Counted from the stretch's first letter, positions 1 to 10,735 are shown. The stretch: DNA of 64,000 nucleotides from Pseudoxanthomonas suwonensis (GCF_010093235.1 NZ_PDWP01000001.1:62001-126000); one strand, 5' to 3'. Program-made: numbers and translations. Notes: generated by a model from the sequence alone, not told the origin.

Positions 1-364
1 AAGGGGGGCGATATGGGCGATGCGCATGCCGTGCCCTCCTCAGTGCCTGGCACGGGCCCGGCCGCCGGCGGACGGCCTGCGCGCGTGGTGGCATGGGATC
101 GAAGTTATGGCGTTCATCGTGCTCCTCCTCTTTGCGGTCGCCGGCGGCAAGCCACGGGCCACGCCCGCGGCCATGGAGGACGCGGGCAACGCAAGGGGAC
201 GCACGGCCAGCACCGTCGGTCGGCCCGGAACACGCACGGGGGACGGTGGAGCGGTGTTTCCGCGGCCGGCCGTGGGCGCCGCCGCAGCGGGCAGATGGGG
301 CCGGCAGTGGACCTTTCAAGGGGCTGCCCGGCGCCGTAGTGGACGGCACCGGGCGGCGCGGGGC
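1..364. other. window edge, no supported gene
   Basis: This stretch lies downstream of the ppc stop codon. Several frames stay open on both strands, as expected at this GC content, but none has a recognisable product. A purine-rich ribosome-binding-like sequence on the minus strand precedes an ATG near 117, but the frame closes after about 25 codons, so I do not call it. A gene entering from outside the window cannot be excluded. Confidence 0.4.
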
Positions 365-3079
365 TCAGCCGGTGTTCTGCACGCCCTGGGAGACGCCGTT
401 GACGCTGGCCACCAGCGCGCGCAGCAGGGCATCGTCCTCGCGGCCACTGGCGCGCCAGCGCCGCAGCAGGTCGGCCTGCAGCACGCTGATCGGATCCACG
501 TACGGATTGCGCAGGCGGATCGACAGCGCCAGGCGCTGGTCGTGCTGGAGCAGGAACTCGTGGCCGTTGATCCGCAGCACCCAGTCGCGCGTGCGCGCGT
601 GCTCCTCGCTGATGCGCGGGAAGAACTCGCCGTGGAGCCCGTCGCCGGACAGGCGCGAGAACATCTCGGCGATGCCCATGTCGCCCTTGGCCAGGACCAT
701 GGCCAGGTCGTCGAGGAAGGTACGGAAGAACGGCCAGTCCGCCGCCATCTCGCGCAGCACGTCCTCGCCATGCCGCTCCGCGGCCGCCTGCAGCCCGCTG
801 CCGACGCCATACCAGCCCGGGATGACCGCGCGCGCCTGGCTCCAGGCGAATACCCAGGGGATCGCGCGCAGGTTGGACAGGGCCGCATCCTGGCCCAGCC
901 GGCGCGAGGGCCGCGAGCCGAGGGTCATGCGCTCGATCACGTCGATCGGGGTGGCGCTGCGGAAATAGTCCATGAACCTCGGCGCGCCGACCAGGGCGCG
1001 GTAGGCCACGCTGCTGGCCTGGGCCACGGTGTCCATCACCTCGCGCCAGCGCGCCTCGCGCGGCTCCGGCGGACGCGGTCGGATGCTGGAGACCAGCACC
1101 GCGCCGGTGGTCTGCTCCAGCGAGCGCAGGGCCAGGGCGCGGATGCCGAACTTGCGGTGGATCGCCTCGCCCTGCTCGGTCACGCGCAGGCGGCCGTCGA
1201 CGCTGCCGCGCGGCGATGCGTCCACCGCACGGGTGGTCTTGCTGCCGCCGCGGCTGAGCGAGCCGCCGCGGCCGTGGAAGAAGGTCAGGCGCACGCCGTG
1301 CTCCTCGGCCACCTGCAGCAGCTCCACCTGGGCGCGCTGCAGGCTCCAGCGCGAGGCGGCGATGCCGCCGTCCTTGCCGCTGTCCGAATAGCCCAGCATC
1401 ACCATCTGCACGTTTCCACGCGCCCGCAGGTGCTCGCGGTAGACCGGATCGGCGAACAGGTCGCGCAGGGTGTCGGGACCGTGGCGCAGGTCGTCCACGG
1501 TCTCGAACAGCGGTGCGATGTCCAGCGGCACGCGCCCGGCCTCGTCGACCAGGCCACCACGGCGGGCCAGCGCCAGCACCGCCAGCACGTCGGCGCGGCT
1601 GCGCGCCATGCTGATGATGTAGGCACCAAGGGCGTCGGGCCCGTGGCGGCGGCGGGCGTCGCCGAGCGCCTGGAACACGGCATCGAGGCGCCGGTTGCCC
1701 TCGTCGTCGGCCTGCGGCAGCGGCTGGCCTTCGCCGGCATGCCCGGCCAGGATGCCCGCCTGCTCGACCGGATCGCGGTTCTCCCACTCCGTGTCGCCCA
1801 GGGCGGCGGCAATGGCGCGCGCATGGATGGTCGACTCCTGGCGCACGTCCAGCCGTGCCAGGTGGAAACCGAAGGTGCGCAGGCGCCAGACCAGGCGCCG
1901 CACCGAGAACCAGCCGGCGTGGACGCCGCGGTTGTGCTCCAGGCTCTTGCGGATCAGGTCCAGGTCGCCGGCGAACTCCGCCGGCGAGCCGTAGCCGACC
2001 GCCTGGTCCTCCAGCGTCGCCAGCAGGCGCGCGCGCATCAGCTCCAGCAGCAGGCGGTACGGCATGTCGGCGTGGCGCGGTCGACTGGCCGCCGCGGCCG
2101 GCGGCAGCAGCGCGCGGTATTCCTCCAGCCGCTGCAGCACCGCCTCGTCGACGCCGGCCACGCCGGTGCTCTGGGTCAGCATGCTGGCCAGCTGCTGCAG
2201 CTCGGCCGCGTACTTGCCGAGGATGGCGCGGCGCTGCGCATCGAGGGTGTTGCGGATGGTGGTGGCGTCGACGTTGGGATTGCCGTCCATGTCGCCGCCG
2301 ACCCAGGTGCCGAAGCGCAGCAGGCGCGGCAGCTCGGTGGCGATGCCGAAGCTCTCGCCCAGCGCATGCTCCAGCGTCTCGTGGAACGCCGGCATGATCC
2401 GGTACAGCACCTCGGTCAGGTAGAAGCCGACGTGCTCGCGCTCGTCGTCCACGGTCGGTCGCACCGGCGAGGAATCTGCGGTCTGCCAGGCCGAGGTCAG
2501 GGCCATGCGGAAGCGCGCCAGGTCCGCGGCGCGCTCGCCGGGGGTGCGGGTGCCGTCGAGGTCGTCGACCAGGGCGGCGACCATGATCTGCTCCTTCTCC
2601 AGCAGCGCGCGCCGCACCGCCTCGGTCGGATGGGCGGTGAACACCGGCTCGATGTCGATCCGCTCGAGCCATTCCAGCAGCTCGGTCGGCTCCACCCCGG
2701 CCTCGCGCAGCCGGCGCAGGGCGTCGTGCAGGCTGTCCGGCTGCGGGGTGTCGCCGCCGGCGCGCTGGTAGTCGCGGCGGCGGCGGATGCGGTGCAGGCG
2801 CTCGGCGATGTTCACCACCTGGAAGTAGGTGCTGAACGCGCGGACCAGGGCCTGGGCATGGGCCGGCTCGAGGCCGTCCAGCAGCGCCGCCAGCGAGGCC
2901 ATGCCGCCGCCGTTCTGGCGCCGGGCGATGGCGGTGGTGCGCACCCGTTCGACCTCCTCGAGGAAGGCCGGCGACTCCTGTTCGGCGAGCATCTCGCCGA
3001 CCAGTGCGCCGAGGCGTCGCACGTCGTCGCGCAGGGGAAGGTCCGGTGGAGCGAACTCGAGATTGCGTGGGGCGTTCAT
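365..3079 (-). CDS. ppc: phosphoenolpyruvate carboxylase
   Basis: Cytosolic anaplerotic enzyme that carboxylates PEP with bicarbonate to oxaloacetate, refilling the TCA cycle. The 904-residue product matches the bacterial family length. Visible hallmarks are the catalytic histidine block [12 protein letters not shown] (H150), the [10 protein letters not shown] substrate loop near 261-270, the [10 protein letters not shown] signature near 563-572 and the mobile-loop motif [12 protein letters not shown] near 601-612. The C-terminus is the canonical QNTG, so the gene is full length. The ATG at 3079 gives the expected N-terminus. It is monocistronic: the next gene on the same strand, an S9 peptidase, ends 123 bases upstream of this start. 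A long open frame on the opposite strand is a GC artefact. Confidence 0.98.
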   Translation of the reverse strand: MNAPRNLEFAPPDLPLRDDVRRLGALVGEMLAEQESPAFLEEVERVRTTAIARRQNGGGMASLAALLDGLEPAHAQALVRAFSTYFQVVNIAERLHRIRRRRDYQRAGGDTPQPDSLHDALRRLREAGVEPTELLEWLERIDIEPVFTAHPTEAVRRALLEKEQIMVAALVDDLDGTRTPGERAADLARFRMALTSAWQTADSSPVRPTVDDEREHVGFYLTEVLYRIMPAFHETLEHALGESFGIATELPRLLRFGTWVGGDMDGNPNVDATTIRNTLDAQRRAILGKYAAELQQLASMLTQSTGVAGVDEAVLQRLEEYRALLPPAAAASRPRHADMPYRLLLELMRARLLATLEDQAVGYGSPAEFAGDLDLIRKSLEHNRGVHAGWFSVRRLVWRLRTFGFHLARLDVRQESTIHARAIAAALGDTEWENRDPVEQAGILAGHAGEGQPLPQADDEGNRRLDAVFQALGDARRRHGPDALGAYIISMARSRADVLAVLALARRGGLVDEAGRVPLDIAPLFETVDDLRHGPDTLRDLFADPVYREHLRARGNVQMVMLGYSDSGKDGGIAASRWSLQRAQVELLQVAEEHGVRLTFFHGRGGSLSRGGSKTTRAVDASPRGSVDGRLRVTEQGEAIHRKFGIRALALRSLEQTTGAVLVSSIRPRPPEPREARWREVMDTVAQASSVAYRALVGAPRFMDYFRSATPIDVIERMTLGSRPSRRLGQDAALSNLRAIPWVFAWSQARAVIPGWYGVGSGLQAAAERHGEDVLREMAADWPFFRTFLDDLAMVLAKGDMGIAEMFSRLSGDGLHGEFFPRISEEHARTRDWVLRINGHEFLLQHDQRLALSIRLRNPYVDPISVLQADLLRRWRASGREDDALLRALVASVNGVSQGVQNTG

Positions 3080-3202
3080 CGATGCGCGCGGAACTCTGCG
3101 GAAGCGGGCGACCTGGCAGCTTAGCCGGGTGTTGTGCGACGCCGCAAAAGTTTCAGGCGTATCGGAAGTCCGCGGCCGGCACCGGGCCGGCCGCGGATTG
3201 CC

Positions 3203-5713
3203 TCAGCGGCCTCCTGCCGCCGCCTCCGGCCGCGCCTGGCGCACGTACTTCTGCAGCCAGTCGTCGCTCTCGGCGAGCATGTGCAGGATCGACTCGCGCG
3301 CACGGTAACGGTGCGACTCGTTCGGCAGCATCACCAGCCGCGCGGTGCCGCCCAGGCCCTTGATCGCGGCGAACATGCGCTCGCTCTGCATCGGGAAAGT
3401 CCCGGAGTTGTTGTCCTGCTCGCCATGGATCAGCAGCAGCGGGGCCTTGATCCGGTCGGCATGGTTGAACGGCGACATCGCCAGGTAGGTCTGCTGCGCC
3501 TGCCAGTAGTTGCGCTCCTCGGCCTGGAAGCCGAACGGCGTGAGGCTGCGGTTGTACGCGCCGCTGCGGGCGATGCCGGCCTTGAACAGGCCGCTGTGCG
3601 CGAGCAGGTTGGCGGTCATGAACGCGCCGTAGGAGTGCCCGCCGACCGCGACCCGCTCCGGATCGCCCACGCCGCGCCGCGCCAGCTCGTCGACCGCCGC
3701 CTTCGCGCTGGCGACCAGCTGCTCGACGTAGGTATCGTTCGGCTCGGCATCGCCCTCGCCCACGATCGGCATCGACGGATCGTCCAGCACCGCGAATCCG
3801 CGCGCCAGGAACGGCAGCGGTCCCCAGTAGCTGACGCGGTTGAAGCGGTAGGGCGAATCGGTGACCTGGCTGGCGGCCTGCGCGGATTTGAACTCCTGCG
3901 GGTACGCCCACATCAGCACCGGCAGCGGGCCGTCGCGGCTGGCGTCGTAACCGGCCGGCAGGTAGAGGGTGCCGGTCAGCTCCACGCCGTCGGCGCGGCG
4001 GTAGCGGATCTGTTCCTTGGAGATGTCGCGCAACTGCGGGGTCGGGTGCGGGAACGCGGTCAGCGCGCGCAGCGGCTGCGCGGCGGCGGCATCGCGCACG
4101 TAGTAGTTGGTCGGCTCCTGCGGCGACTCGCGGGTGATGAGCAGGCGCGTGCCGGTATCGTCCAGCAGGGCGCGCGGCTCCTCGTAGTAGGGAGGCTGGG
4201 AATGGAACAGGCGCTCGCGCTTGCCGGTAGCCAGCTCGTAGCGGTCCACGAACGGACGGTCGCCCTCCGGCGAGGCGCCGTCGCCCAGCAGGAACAGGCT
4301 GCCGCCGTCGGCGCTGGTCTGCAGGCGCCGGCGGCCGGCCGCGTCGGTCACCGTGGCGAGCCGGCCAGGATCGGCGTAGCGGTCCTCGTAGGAACGCTCG
4401 AACATCAGTTGCGGGGCGCGGCCCGGCTCGTCGGGGAAGACGCGCCAGGTGCGGACCTGGCGGGTCTTCCACCAGAACTCGTCCAGGGTGGCCAGGTCGC
4501 CGCGGGCCCAGGTCAGGCCGGCCAGGCGCAAGGACAGGTCGGCCAGGCGGGTGGGCGGAGCGTCGAACGGCGCGGCGTGCATGAAGACCGTGTCGCGCAC
4601 CTCCGCCGCGCGGGCCGGATCGCCACCGTCCCGGGCCTCGACCCAGGCCAGGGTGGCCGGGGCATCGGCGCGCCAGTGCACGTGGCGGGCGCCCGTGGGC
4701 ACGGCGTCGTTGCCGGTCGGCAGGCCTTCCACCAGCGGCAGCCGTGCGACGGTGTGCACGGACGCGCCGGTGCGCGCATCCAGGACTTCGACCACGCGCG
4801 GGAAGCGGGTCACCGGCACCAGGTAGGAGAACGGGCGCTGCGCCTGCGTGGCCAACACGTAACGTCCGTCGGGCGAGGGCGAACTGGCCAGGTACAGCGC
4901 CGGTGCGCCGAGCGGCGTCACCTTGCCGCCGAGGTCGATCCGCGCCAGCTGCGACAGCAGGTAGTGCTCCAGGGTCTGCGCGTCGGATTCGTTGCGCAGC
5001 AGGTCCTGGTAGGTACGCACCGAACGCACGCCGGCCCCGGCCTCGGTGTGCTGTATGGCCGGGCCGGTCGGCACCGCGTCGGCCGGCGGCAACGGGCGCG
5101 CCCGGTCGCTGCGCAGGTGCACCAGCAGCCCGCGGCTGTCCGGCAGCCAGGCGTAGCCGGCGCCGATGGTGTTCAGGCCGCTGGCGAGGCGGCGCGCCCT
5201 GGCCGAAGCGGTGTCGACCAGCCACAGTTCATTGGCGCCGCTGGCGCGGTCGAGGCGGTTGAAGGCCAGCCAGCGCTGGTCGGGGGACCAGGCCAGTCCG
5301 GCCAGGCCCAGCGGTTGCGGCAGGCCGGCGATCCGGCGCTCGGTGCCGGTGGCCACGTCCAGCAGCCACAGGTCCGCGCCCAGGGAGAAGTTGCTTGGGG
5401 CATGCACGCGCGGATGGAAGCGCAGGCCGGCGAGCTTCAGCTCCGGCTGGGCGACCACGTCGATGCCGGGCAGGTCGGGCGTCTGCACCATGGCGGCCAG
5501 GTCGCGCCTGGGCGCCAGCCACAGCTGCGGCGGCCGCGGCGCGTCGGCGATCGCCTGCAGCTCCGCTACCGGGGCGCGGTAGCCCGCTTCGCCGGTGGCC
5601 TGTGCGATCGCCAGCGGCGACGCGAACAGGACGGCGGCGGCGAGGAGGAAGGCGTGGAGGCCATGGCGCACGGGGCGTGGCTGCGCGGACATGGGGACGA
5701 CGGATCCGGACAT
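3203..5713 (-). CDS. secreted S9-family (prolyl oligopeptidase-like) serine peptidase
   Basis: Predicted exported peptidase of about 836 residues. The N-terminus has a basic stretch, a hydrophobic core (HAFLLAAAVLFASPLAIAQA) and an AQA-like cleavage site, indicating a Sec signal peptide. A beta-propeller-like region follows, then a C-terminal alpha/beta-hydrolase domain carrying the nucleophile in GGHSYGAF, the acid in HGEQDNNSG and the base in NESHRY. These sequences resemble the glutamyl-endopeptidase branch of S9, but exact specificity is inference. I chose ATG 5713 because AGGGAA lies about 8 bases upstream; ATG 5692 is an alternative, and a longer reading to 5785 would run into the peptidase's own leader. 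The gene diverges from ahcY, so the two share the 5714-5990 intergenic region. Confidence 0.9.
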   Translation of the reverse strand: MSGSVVPMSAQPRPVRHGLHAFLLAAAVLFASPLAIAQATGEAGYRAPVAELQAIADAPRPPQLWLAPRRDLAAMVQTPDLPGIDVVAQPELKLAGLRFHPRVHAPSNFSLGADLWLLDVATGTERRIAGLPQPLGLAGLAWSPDQRWLAFNRLDRASGANELWLVDTASARARRLASGLNTIGAGYAWLPDSRGLLVHLRSDRARPLPPADAVPTGPAIQHTEAGAGVRSVRTYQDLLRNESDAQTLEHYLLSQLARIDLGGKVTPLGAPALYLASSPSPDGRYVLATQAQRPFSYLVPVTRFPRVVEVLDARTGASVHTVARLPLVEGLPTGNDAVPTGARHVHWRADAPATLAWVEARDGGDPARAAEVRDTVFMHAAPFDAPPTRLADLSLRLAGLTWARGDLATLDEFWWKTRQVRTWRVFPDEPGRAPQLMFERSYEDRYADPGRLATVTDAAGRRRLQTSADGGSLFLLGDGASPEGDRPFVDRYELATGKRERLFHSQPPYYEEPRALLDDTGTRLLITRESPQEPTNYYVRDAAAAQPLRALTAFPHPTPQLRDISKEQIRYRRADGVELTGTLYLPAGYDASRDGPLPVLMWAYPQEFKSAQAASQVTDSPYRFNRVSYWGPLPFLARGFAVLDDPSMPIVGEGDAEPNDTYVEQLVASAKAAVDELARRGVGDPERVAVGGHSYGAFMTANLLAHSGLFKAGIARSGAYNRSLTPFGFQAEERNYWQAQQTYLAMSPFNHADRIKAPLLLIHGEQDNNSGTFPMQSERMFAAIKGLGGTARLVMLPNESHRYRARESILHMLAESDDWLQKYVRQARPEAAAGGR

Positions 5714-5805
5714 GCGGAGGTTCCCTGTGGGCGGACTGCCGTGATAGCAGCTGGCGGCCCATGCCGCCACCGACGGAAGTCCCATATCCGGCGCCGCCCG
5801 GCCGG

Positions 5806-5840
5806 TTCATGCCCCGATCCGGATGCACCGATATAATGCG
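5806..5840 (+). promoter_or_regulatory. candidate sigma-70 promoter of ahcY
   Basis: A perfect TATAAT at 5832-5837 stands out in very GC-rich sequence, 12 bases before the riboswitch aptamer. The upstream -35 candidate (around 5806-5811, TTCATG) is weak and its spacing is long, so only the -10 is convincing. Transcription would begin near 5844, just before the P1 stem of the SAH aptamer, as expected for a riboswitch leader. Confidence 0.6.
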
Positions 5841-5848
5841 CCGGCGCC

Positions 5849-5952
5849 GTCGAGGGGCGCTGCGACCAGGAACCGCGCGGAAGCATCCGCCGCCGCCCAG
5901 CACGGGCGCCCCTGGCCAGGCTCGACGCGCTCCACCGCAACAACGGCGCCCG
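5849..5952 (+). promoter_or_regulatory. S-adenosylhomocysteine (SAH) riboswitch
   Basis: The leader of ahcY matches the SAH aptamer consensus as I know it. P1 forms between GTCGAG (5849-5854) and CTCGAC (5921-5926). The conserved core GGGGCGCTGCGACC follows (5853-5866). A second helix is closed by CCAGG (5866-5870) with CCTGG (5911-5915). The pseudoknot strand GCGCCC (5946-5951, in AACGGCGCCC) can pair with GGGCGC (5855-5860). SAH riboswitches sit upstream of ahcY and switch on SAH clearance when SAH accumulates. The ahcY ribosome-binding site lies about 30 bases downstream, and no strong T-tract terminator is visible between, so translational control is plausible. Confidence 0.88.
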
Positions 5953-5990
5953 GACCACTGGGGATCTCCCCCTCTCCTCCGGAGCATGCA

Positions 5991-7436
<1,446 letters not shown>

Positions 7437-7466
7437 ACCGCGTCCGCGCGGACACAGGCTGCAACC

Positions 7467-7495
7467 GGAACGGGCGCCGCAAGGCGCCCGTTTCC
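7467..7495 (+). terminator. intrinsic terminator of ahcY
   Basis: Perfect 8-bp stem CGGGCGCC (7471-7478) / GGCGCCCG (7483-7490) around a GCAA tetraloop, extended by A-T pairs (GGAA 5', TTTCC 3'). It begins 30 bases after the ahcY stop and lies between two convergent genes. The T-tract is short (TTT). Confidence 0.75.
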
Positions 7496-7506
7496 GTATC
7501 CGCGAT

Positions 7507-8196
7507 CTAGACCATCTCGCTGGCGCGGGCGGCGGCCTCGGGCGAGGTGGTCTTCATGGCGATGGAGCGGATCGCCTCGGACACGCCCGCCAGCGGCACC
7601 CGGTCGCCCAGGCGGCGGAAGGTGTCGCGGCTGTCGTAGCCGGAACTGTCGGCCAGGTAGTTGTCGTACATCTGCAGCAGCTCCTGGCAGGCGGCGGCCA
7701 GCGAACGCTGGCTGCCGGCGGCCAGCGCCTTGCCGACGCGGTCGAAGGTGTGCAGGCAGTCGGACAGCCACAGCAGGTCGTAGCGCGCCTTGCTGTGCTC
7801 GGGGCCGTAGTGGCCGCGGGTGTAGGCGCTGTAGTCGCGGATCGCGGTGGCCACGCGCGCGACATGCTCGAACAGGGTGCCGATCTCGCCGGAGATGTCC
7901 AGGCAGTCGATCATCACCGTGGGTACCGGGCGCTCCGGCGGTTCGGCCTCGCTCTCCTCCACGCTCTGGCGCAGGGCGGCGTACTCCAGCTGCAGCGCCT
8001 CCAGCTGCTGCGCGACCGCCTGGGCCTTTTCCTCGGCACGGCGCAGCGCGGCGCGGTAGCGGCCGATGCGGTCCTGGGTCTCGCCATGCGCGGTCCGTTC
8101 GCGCCGCAGCCGGCGCGCGGAGACGACGGCCAGCACCGTGGCGCACGTTGCCCAGACGGCGAGGACGCTCATCAGGATGATCGGGAATACGCTCAT
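7507..8196 (-). CDS. conserved hypothetical membrane-anchored coiled-coil protein
   Basis: A 229-residue protein with no family I can name. The first 20 or so residues form one hydrophobic helix (VFPIILMSVLAVWATCATVL) followed by basic residues, which suggests an N-terminal membrane anchor with a cytoplasmic body. Residues about 30-80 are rich in E, Q, R and A in a coiled-coil-like pattern. A more globular C-terminal half has the distinctive segments DISGEIGTLFEHVARVATAI and YGPEHSKARYDLLWLSDCL. The ATG at 8196 was chosen because it starts the hydrophobic helix directly. The gene converges on ahcY and may be co-transcribed with the DUF3228-like gene upstream (139-base gap). Confidence 0.7.
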   Translation of the reverse strand: MSVFPIILMSVLAVWATCATVLAVVSARRLRRERTAHGETQDRIGRYRAALRRAEEKAQAVAQQLEALQLEYAALRQSVEESEAEPPERPVPTVMIDCLDISGEIGTLFEHVARVATAIRDYSAYTRGHYGPEHSKARYDLLWLSDCLHTFDRVGKALAAGSQRSLAAACQELLQMYDNYLADSSGYDSRDTFRRLGDRVPLAGVSEAIRSIAMKTTSPEAAARASEMV

Positions 8197-8334
8197 GCGT
8201 TCGGGATCGGCAGTGGCGGGGTTGGCGCCGGCAACGGGCACGGCGGACCAGCCCCTCGCGGGGCTGGCACCGATAGATCGGCAGCATCCGCCTAATCCTG
8301 AGCGCCCGCCGACGTGCGGGGACGCCGCGCGGCC

Positions 8335-8892
8335 TCAGGGCCGCCAGTTGGCGTTGTTTTCCCAGAACTCGACGCTGCGGCGGTAGGCCTCGCGGTCCAG
8401 CGGCACGCCGGAGCCGCCCTCCTCCACCCCCAGCGCGTTCCGCATCATGGTGATGGGCGCCATCGGGATCTCCTCCGGCTCCATCGTGTACAGGCAGCCG
8501 ACGATGCCCCAGTCGCCGTCGATCGGGCTGCCCTCCTTTTCCAGCTGCGCGGCGCTGTACAGGATCGGCACCAGGTAGTTGGCCACGGGCGGCTCCACGC
8601 CCTCGAACCAGCGCACCAGCACCGGCAGTTCCTCGCGGCTGCGGGCCTCGTAGGCCGAGCGCAGCAGGTGGCGGTTGGCGTCGGTGATCGGCACCGTCAG
8701 GCAGCGGGTACTGGTCCAGTTGCGGTGGACGTGCAGCTTGCAGAACGGGGCGTAGCCGTCGATCACCTTCAGCGGCTCGTGCTCGTTGAGGTAGCGCTCG
8801 AATTCCTCGGCGCTGCAGTCCTGGATGGTGTTGCCGCGCGGCTGGCGGGGAAACAGGCGGGTACGGGCGAAGGGGGTCATGACGATGCGCAT
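8335..8892 (-). CDS. DUF3228-family conserved protein
   Basis: A 185-residue soluble protein without signal peptide or membrane segment. The pattern (FPRQPRGNTIQ near the N-terminus, GYAPFCKLHVHRNWTSTR, DANRHLLRSAYEARSREELPVL, and a C-terminal EFWENNANW) fits the DUF3228 family as I remember it; function unknown. Two starts are possible, ATG 8892 and ATG 8880; neither has a good ribosome-binding site. A small hairpin (GGCTCAT-TTT-ATGAGCC, 8893-8909) abuts the first ATG and merges into the large palindrome at 8905-9024. The gene diverges from metF across that palindrome. Confidence 0.75.
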   Translation of the reverse strand: MRIVMTPFARTRLFPRQPRGNTIQDCSAEEFERYLNEHEPLKVIDGYAPFCKLHVHRNWTSTRCLTVPITDANRHLLRSAYEARSREELPVLVRWFEGVEPPVANYLVPILYSAAQLEKEGSPIDGDWGIVGCLYTMEPEEIPMAPITMMRNALGVEEGGSGVPLDREAYRRSVEFWENNANWRP

Positions 8893-8904
8893 GGCTCATT
8901 TTAT

Positions 8905-9024
8905 GAGCCGGGATTCGGGATTGGGGATTCGGGATTGGGAAGAGCAAGGGTGTCCCTATCCGGACCTTGGCCCGCTGTCCCGGGCTGTTGCGAATCCCGA
9001 ATCCCCAATCCCGAATCCCGGCTC
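8905..9024. repeat. heptad-repeat palindromic element (32-bp perfect arms)
   Basis: Left arm 8905-8936 and right arm 8993-9024 are perfect inverted copies over 32 bases, separated by a 56-base loop. Beyond GAGCCG, each arm is a run of heptads of the form GATTCGG/GATTGGG. The element fills the intergenic space between a DUF3228 gene and metF, which point away from each other. Transcription across it would produce a very stable stem-loop. It shares the GATTSGK heptad with the elements at 36501-36577 and 39623-39657, indicating a dispersed repeat family. Similar repeats recur in xanthomonad genomes to my recollection, but I could not check this. Confidence 0.85.
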
Positions 9025-9079
9025 TAATCCTTCATCGCGATAAAGAGATATGATTGCGGCGCCCCACGGAAATGCCGCG

Positions 9080-9904
9080 ATGACGCCGATCAGCTTCGAG
9101 TTCTATCCGCCCAAGACCGATGAACAGCGCGCGCAGCTGGACCGCGCCGCCAGCCGCCTGGCGGCGTGGGCGCCCGAATACGTGTCCTGCACCTTCGGCG
9201 CCGGCGGCTCCACCCTCAGCTACACCTCCGAGACGGTGCGCCATCTCAACCAGCACCACGGTTTCGAGGCCGCGCCGCACCTGTCCTGCGTGGGCGGCAA
9301 CCGCGAGGAGATCCGCGAACTGCTCAAGCTCTACCGGGCGATTGGCTGCCGGCGCATCGTCGCCCTGCGCGGTGACCTGCCCTCGGGCATGGGCCACCCG
9401 GGCGACCTGCGCTATGCCTCCGAGTTGGTCGAGCTGATCCGGGCCGAGCACGGCGACCGCTTCCACATCGAGGTGGCGGCCTATCCGGAGACGCATCCGC
9501 AGGCCGAGGACGCGCTGGCGGACCTGCGCTACTTCAAGGCCAAGGTCGACGCCGGCGCCGACGGCGCGATCACCCAGTACTTCTACAACCCGGACGCCTA
9601 CTTCCGCTTCGTCGACGACGCGCGCCGGCTGGGCGTCGAGGTGCCGATCGTGCCCGGGATCATGCCGATCTCGAACTTCACCCAGCTGCGGCGCTTCTCC
9701 GAGGCCTGCGGTGCGGAGATCCCGCGCTGGATCGCCCGGCGCATGCAGGCCTTCGGCGACGACGCGGCGGCCGTGCGCGAGTTCGGCGCCGACGTGGTCG
9801 CCGCGCTGTGCCGTCGGCTGGTCGAGGGTGGCGCGCCGGCGCTGCATTTCTACACGCTCAACCTGGCCAAGCCGACCGAAGCGGTCCTGCAGCGGCTGGC
9901 CTGA
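9080..9904 (+). CDS. metF: methylenetetrahydrofolate reductase
   Basis: Reduces 5,10-methylene-THF to 5-methyl-THF, the methyl donor for methionine synthesis; soluble FAD enzyme with a TIM-barrel fold. Family motifs in order: ISFEFYPPKT at the N-terminus, YVSCTFGAGGS, the IVALRGDLPSG block, VAAYPETHPQA, DAGADGAITQYFYN, PGIMPISNF and the C-terminal LHFYTLN. I prefer ATG 9080 (274 residues) because it starts directly at the conserved N-terminus. ATG 9050, ten codons upstream, is equally in frame, but it lies inside an AT-rich imperfect palindrome (TCAT...ATGA, about 9032-9053) that could be an operator for an ArsR-type methionine-cycle regulator. That operator idea is weak inference. Confidence 0.96.
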   Translation: MTPISFEFYPPKTDEQRAQLDRAASRLAAWAPEYVSCTFGAGGSTLSYTSETVRHLNQHHGFEAAPHLSCVGGNREEIRELLKLYRAIGCRRIVALRGDLPSGMGHPGDLRYASELVELIRAEHGDRFHIEVAAYPETHPQAEDALADLRYFKAKVDAGADGAITQYFYNPDAYFRFVDDARRLGVEVPIVPGIMPISNFTQLRRFSEACGAEIPRWIARRMQAFGDDAAAVREFGADVVAALCRRLVEGGAPALHFYTLNLAKPTEAVLQRLA

Positions 9905-9952
9905 CCCGGCGTTCGCCTCCCGTGCACGGGGGGCGCGGCTAGGCTCGCCCGC

Positions 9953-10735
9953 ATGTCCTGCCGGGTGCCGCCGCTGACCTGCATTGCCCTCCTCGCGCTG
10001 GCGACGGCCACGCCCGTGGGCGCGCAGAGCATCAAGCGCTGCACCGACGCGGCCGGTCGCAGCGTGTTCACCGACCGGCCCTGCGCCGAGCTGGGGGCGG
10101 TGCCAAGCGGCCCCGAGGAGGTCCTTGCCGTGACGATGCCGCCATCCGCGACCGATTCGGCAGGCGCCGGCCCTGGCGGCGAACCGACGTCCCGCGCCCC
10201 GATACCTGGCGGATGCCCGCGCACGCCGGCGCAGCTGGCGGGAAGGCTCAACCGCGTCTTGGCCACCCGCGACGGCAACCGCCTGTCCAGCCTGTACGAC
10301 TGGGTGGGCGTTTCCGGGCGCGCGGCCGCGCGCGTGCTGGACCGGCTGGAACGGATCGCCTCGCGGCCGGTGCTGGGCATCGTCCCCGAGCTGGCCAGCG
10401 TGCCGGCAGCCGAACCACCGGCGGTCGTGATGGAACCCATGCCACCCGTGGAAGAGGCCGCCTTGCCCGCCGCCGAAGCACCGGAAGCCGCGCGCTGGCT
10501 GCCCGGGTGGATGCGCTTGGACGACGGCAGCGCGCGCGGCGGCGTCGATGCCGCGCCGGTGGAAACGAGCGCGTCCGCGGTGCTGCTGGCGTCCACTGCC
10601 GCGCCACCGCCGGCGCCTCCCGCGCCACGCGTCGTGGGCCTGCGCGTGGAGCAGGCCCTGCCGGGCACGGCGACACCGGCGCGGACCGTATTCGGCCTGC
10701 AGCGGCGCTTCGGCTGCCTGTGGCTGAAGCTCTAG
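9953..10735 (+). CDS. secreted DUF4124-like protein
   Basis: A 260-residue protein beginning with a Sec signal peptide (LTCIALLALATATPVGAQS). A short DUF4124-type module follows (IKRCTDAAGRSVFTDRPC), with two cysteines that could pair. The remainder (about residues 65-250) is rich in proline, alanine and glutamate, apart from a more regular segment near 85-120 (LAGRLNRVLATRDGNRLSSL), and looks largely disordered. DUF4124 proteins are common exported proteins of unknown role in this bacterial group. The gene converges on the sensor kinase: its TAG stop (10733-10735) and the kinase stop (10734-10732) share a CTAG palindrome. Confidence 0.7.
   Translation: MSCRVPPLTCIALLALATATPVGAQSIKRCTDAAGRSVFTDRPCAELGAVPSGPEEVLAVTMPPSATDSAGAGPGGEPTSRAPIPGGCPRTPAQLAGRLNRVLATRDGNRLSSLYDWVGVSGRAAARVLDRLERIASRPVLGIVPELASVPAAEPPAVVMEPMPPVEEAALPAAEAPEAARWLPGWMRLDDGSARGGVDAAPVETSASAVLLASTAAPPPAPPAPRVVGLRVEQALPGTATPARTVFGLQRRFGCLWLKL

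Noticed and set aside
40-117. 25-codon minus-strand peptide with a good ribosome-binding-like sequence
   Set aside because: Too short and without homology cues; the spacing match can arise by chance.
20-3124. Very long plus-strand open frame opposite ppc
   Set aside because: It is antisense to a clear PEP carboxylase with all motifs. The translated sequence is Ala/Arg/Gln/Val-rich low-complexity text, an effect of codon bias at high GC.
5823-5990. N-terminal extension of ahcY by 56 codons
   Set aside because: It would translate the SAH riboswitch and has no ribosome-binding site, whereas ATG 5991 has GGAG at proper spacing.
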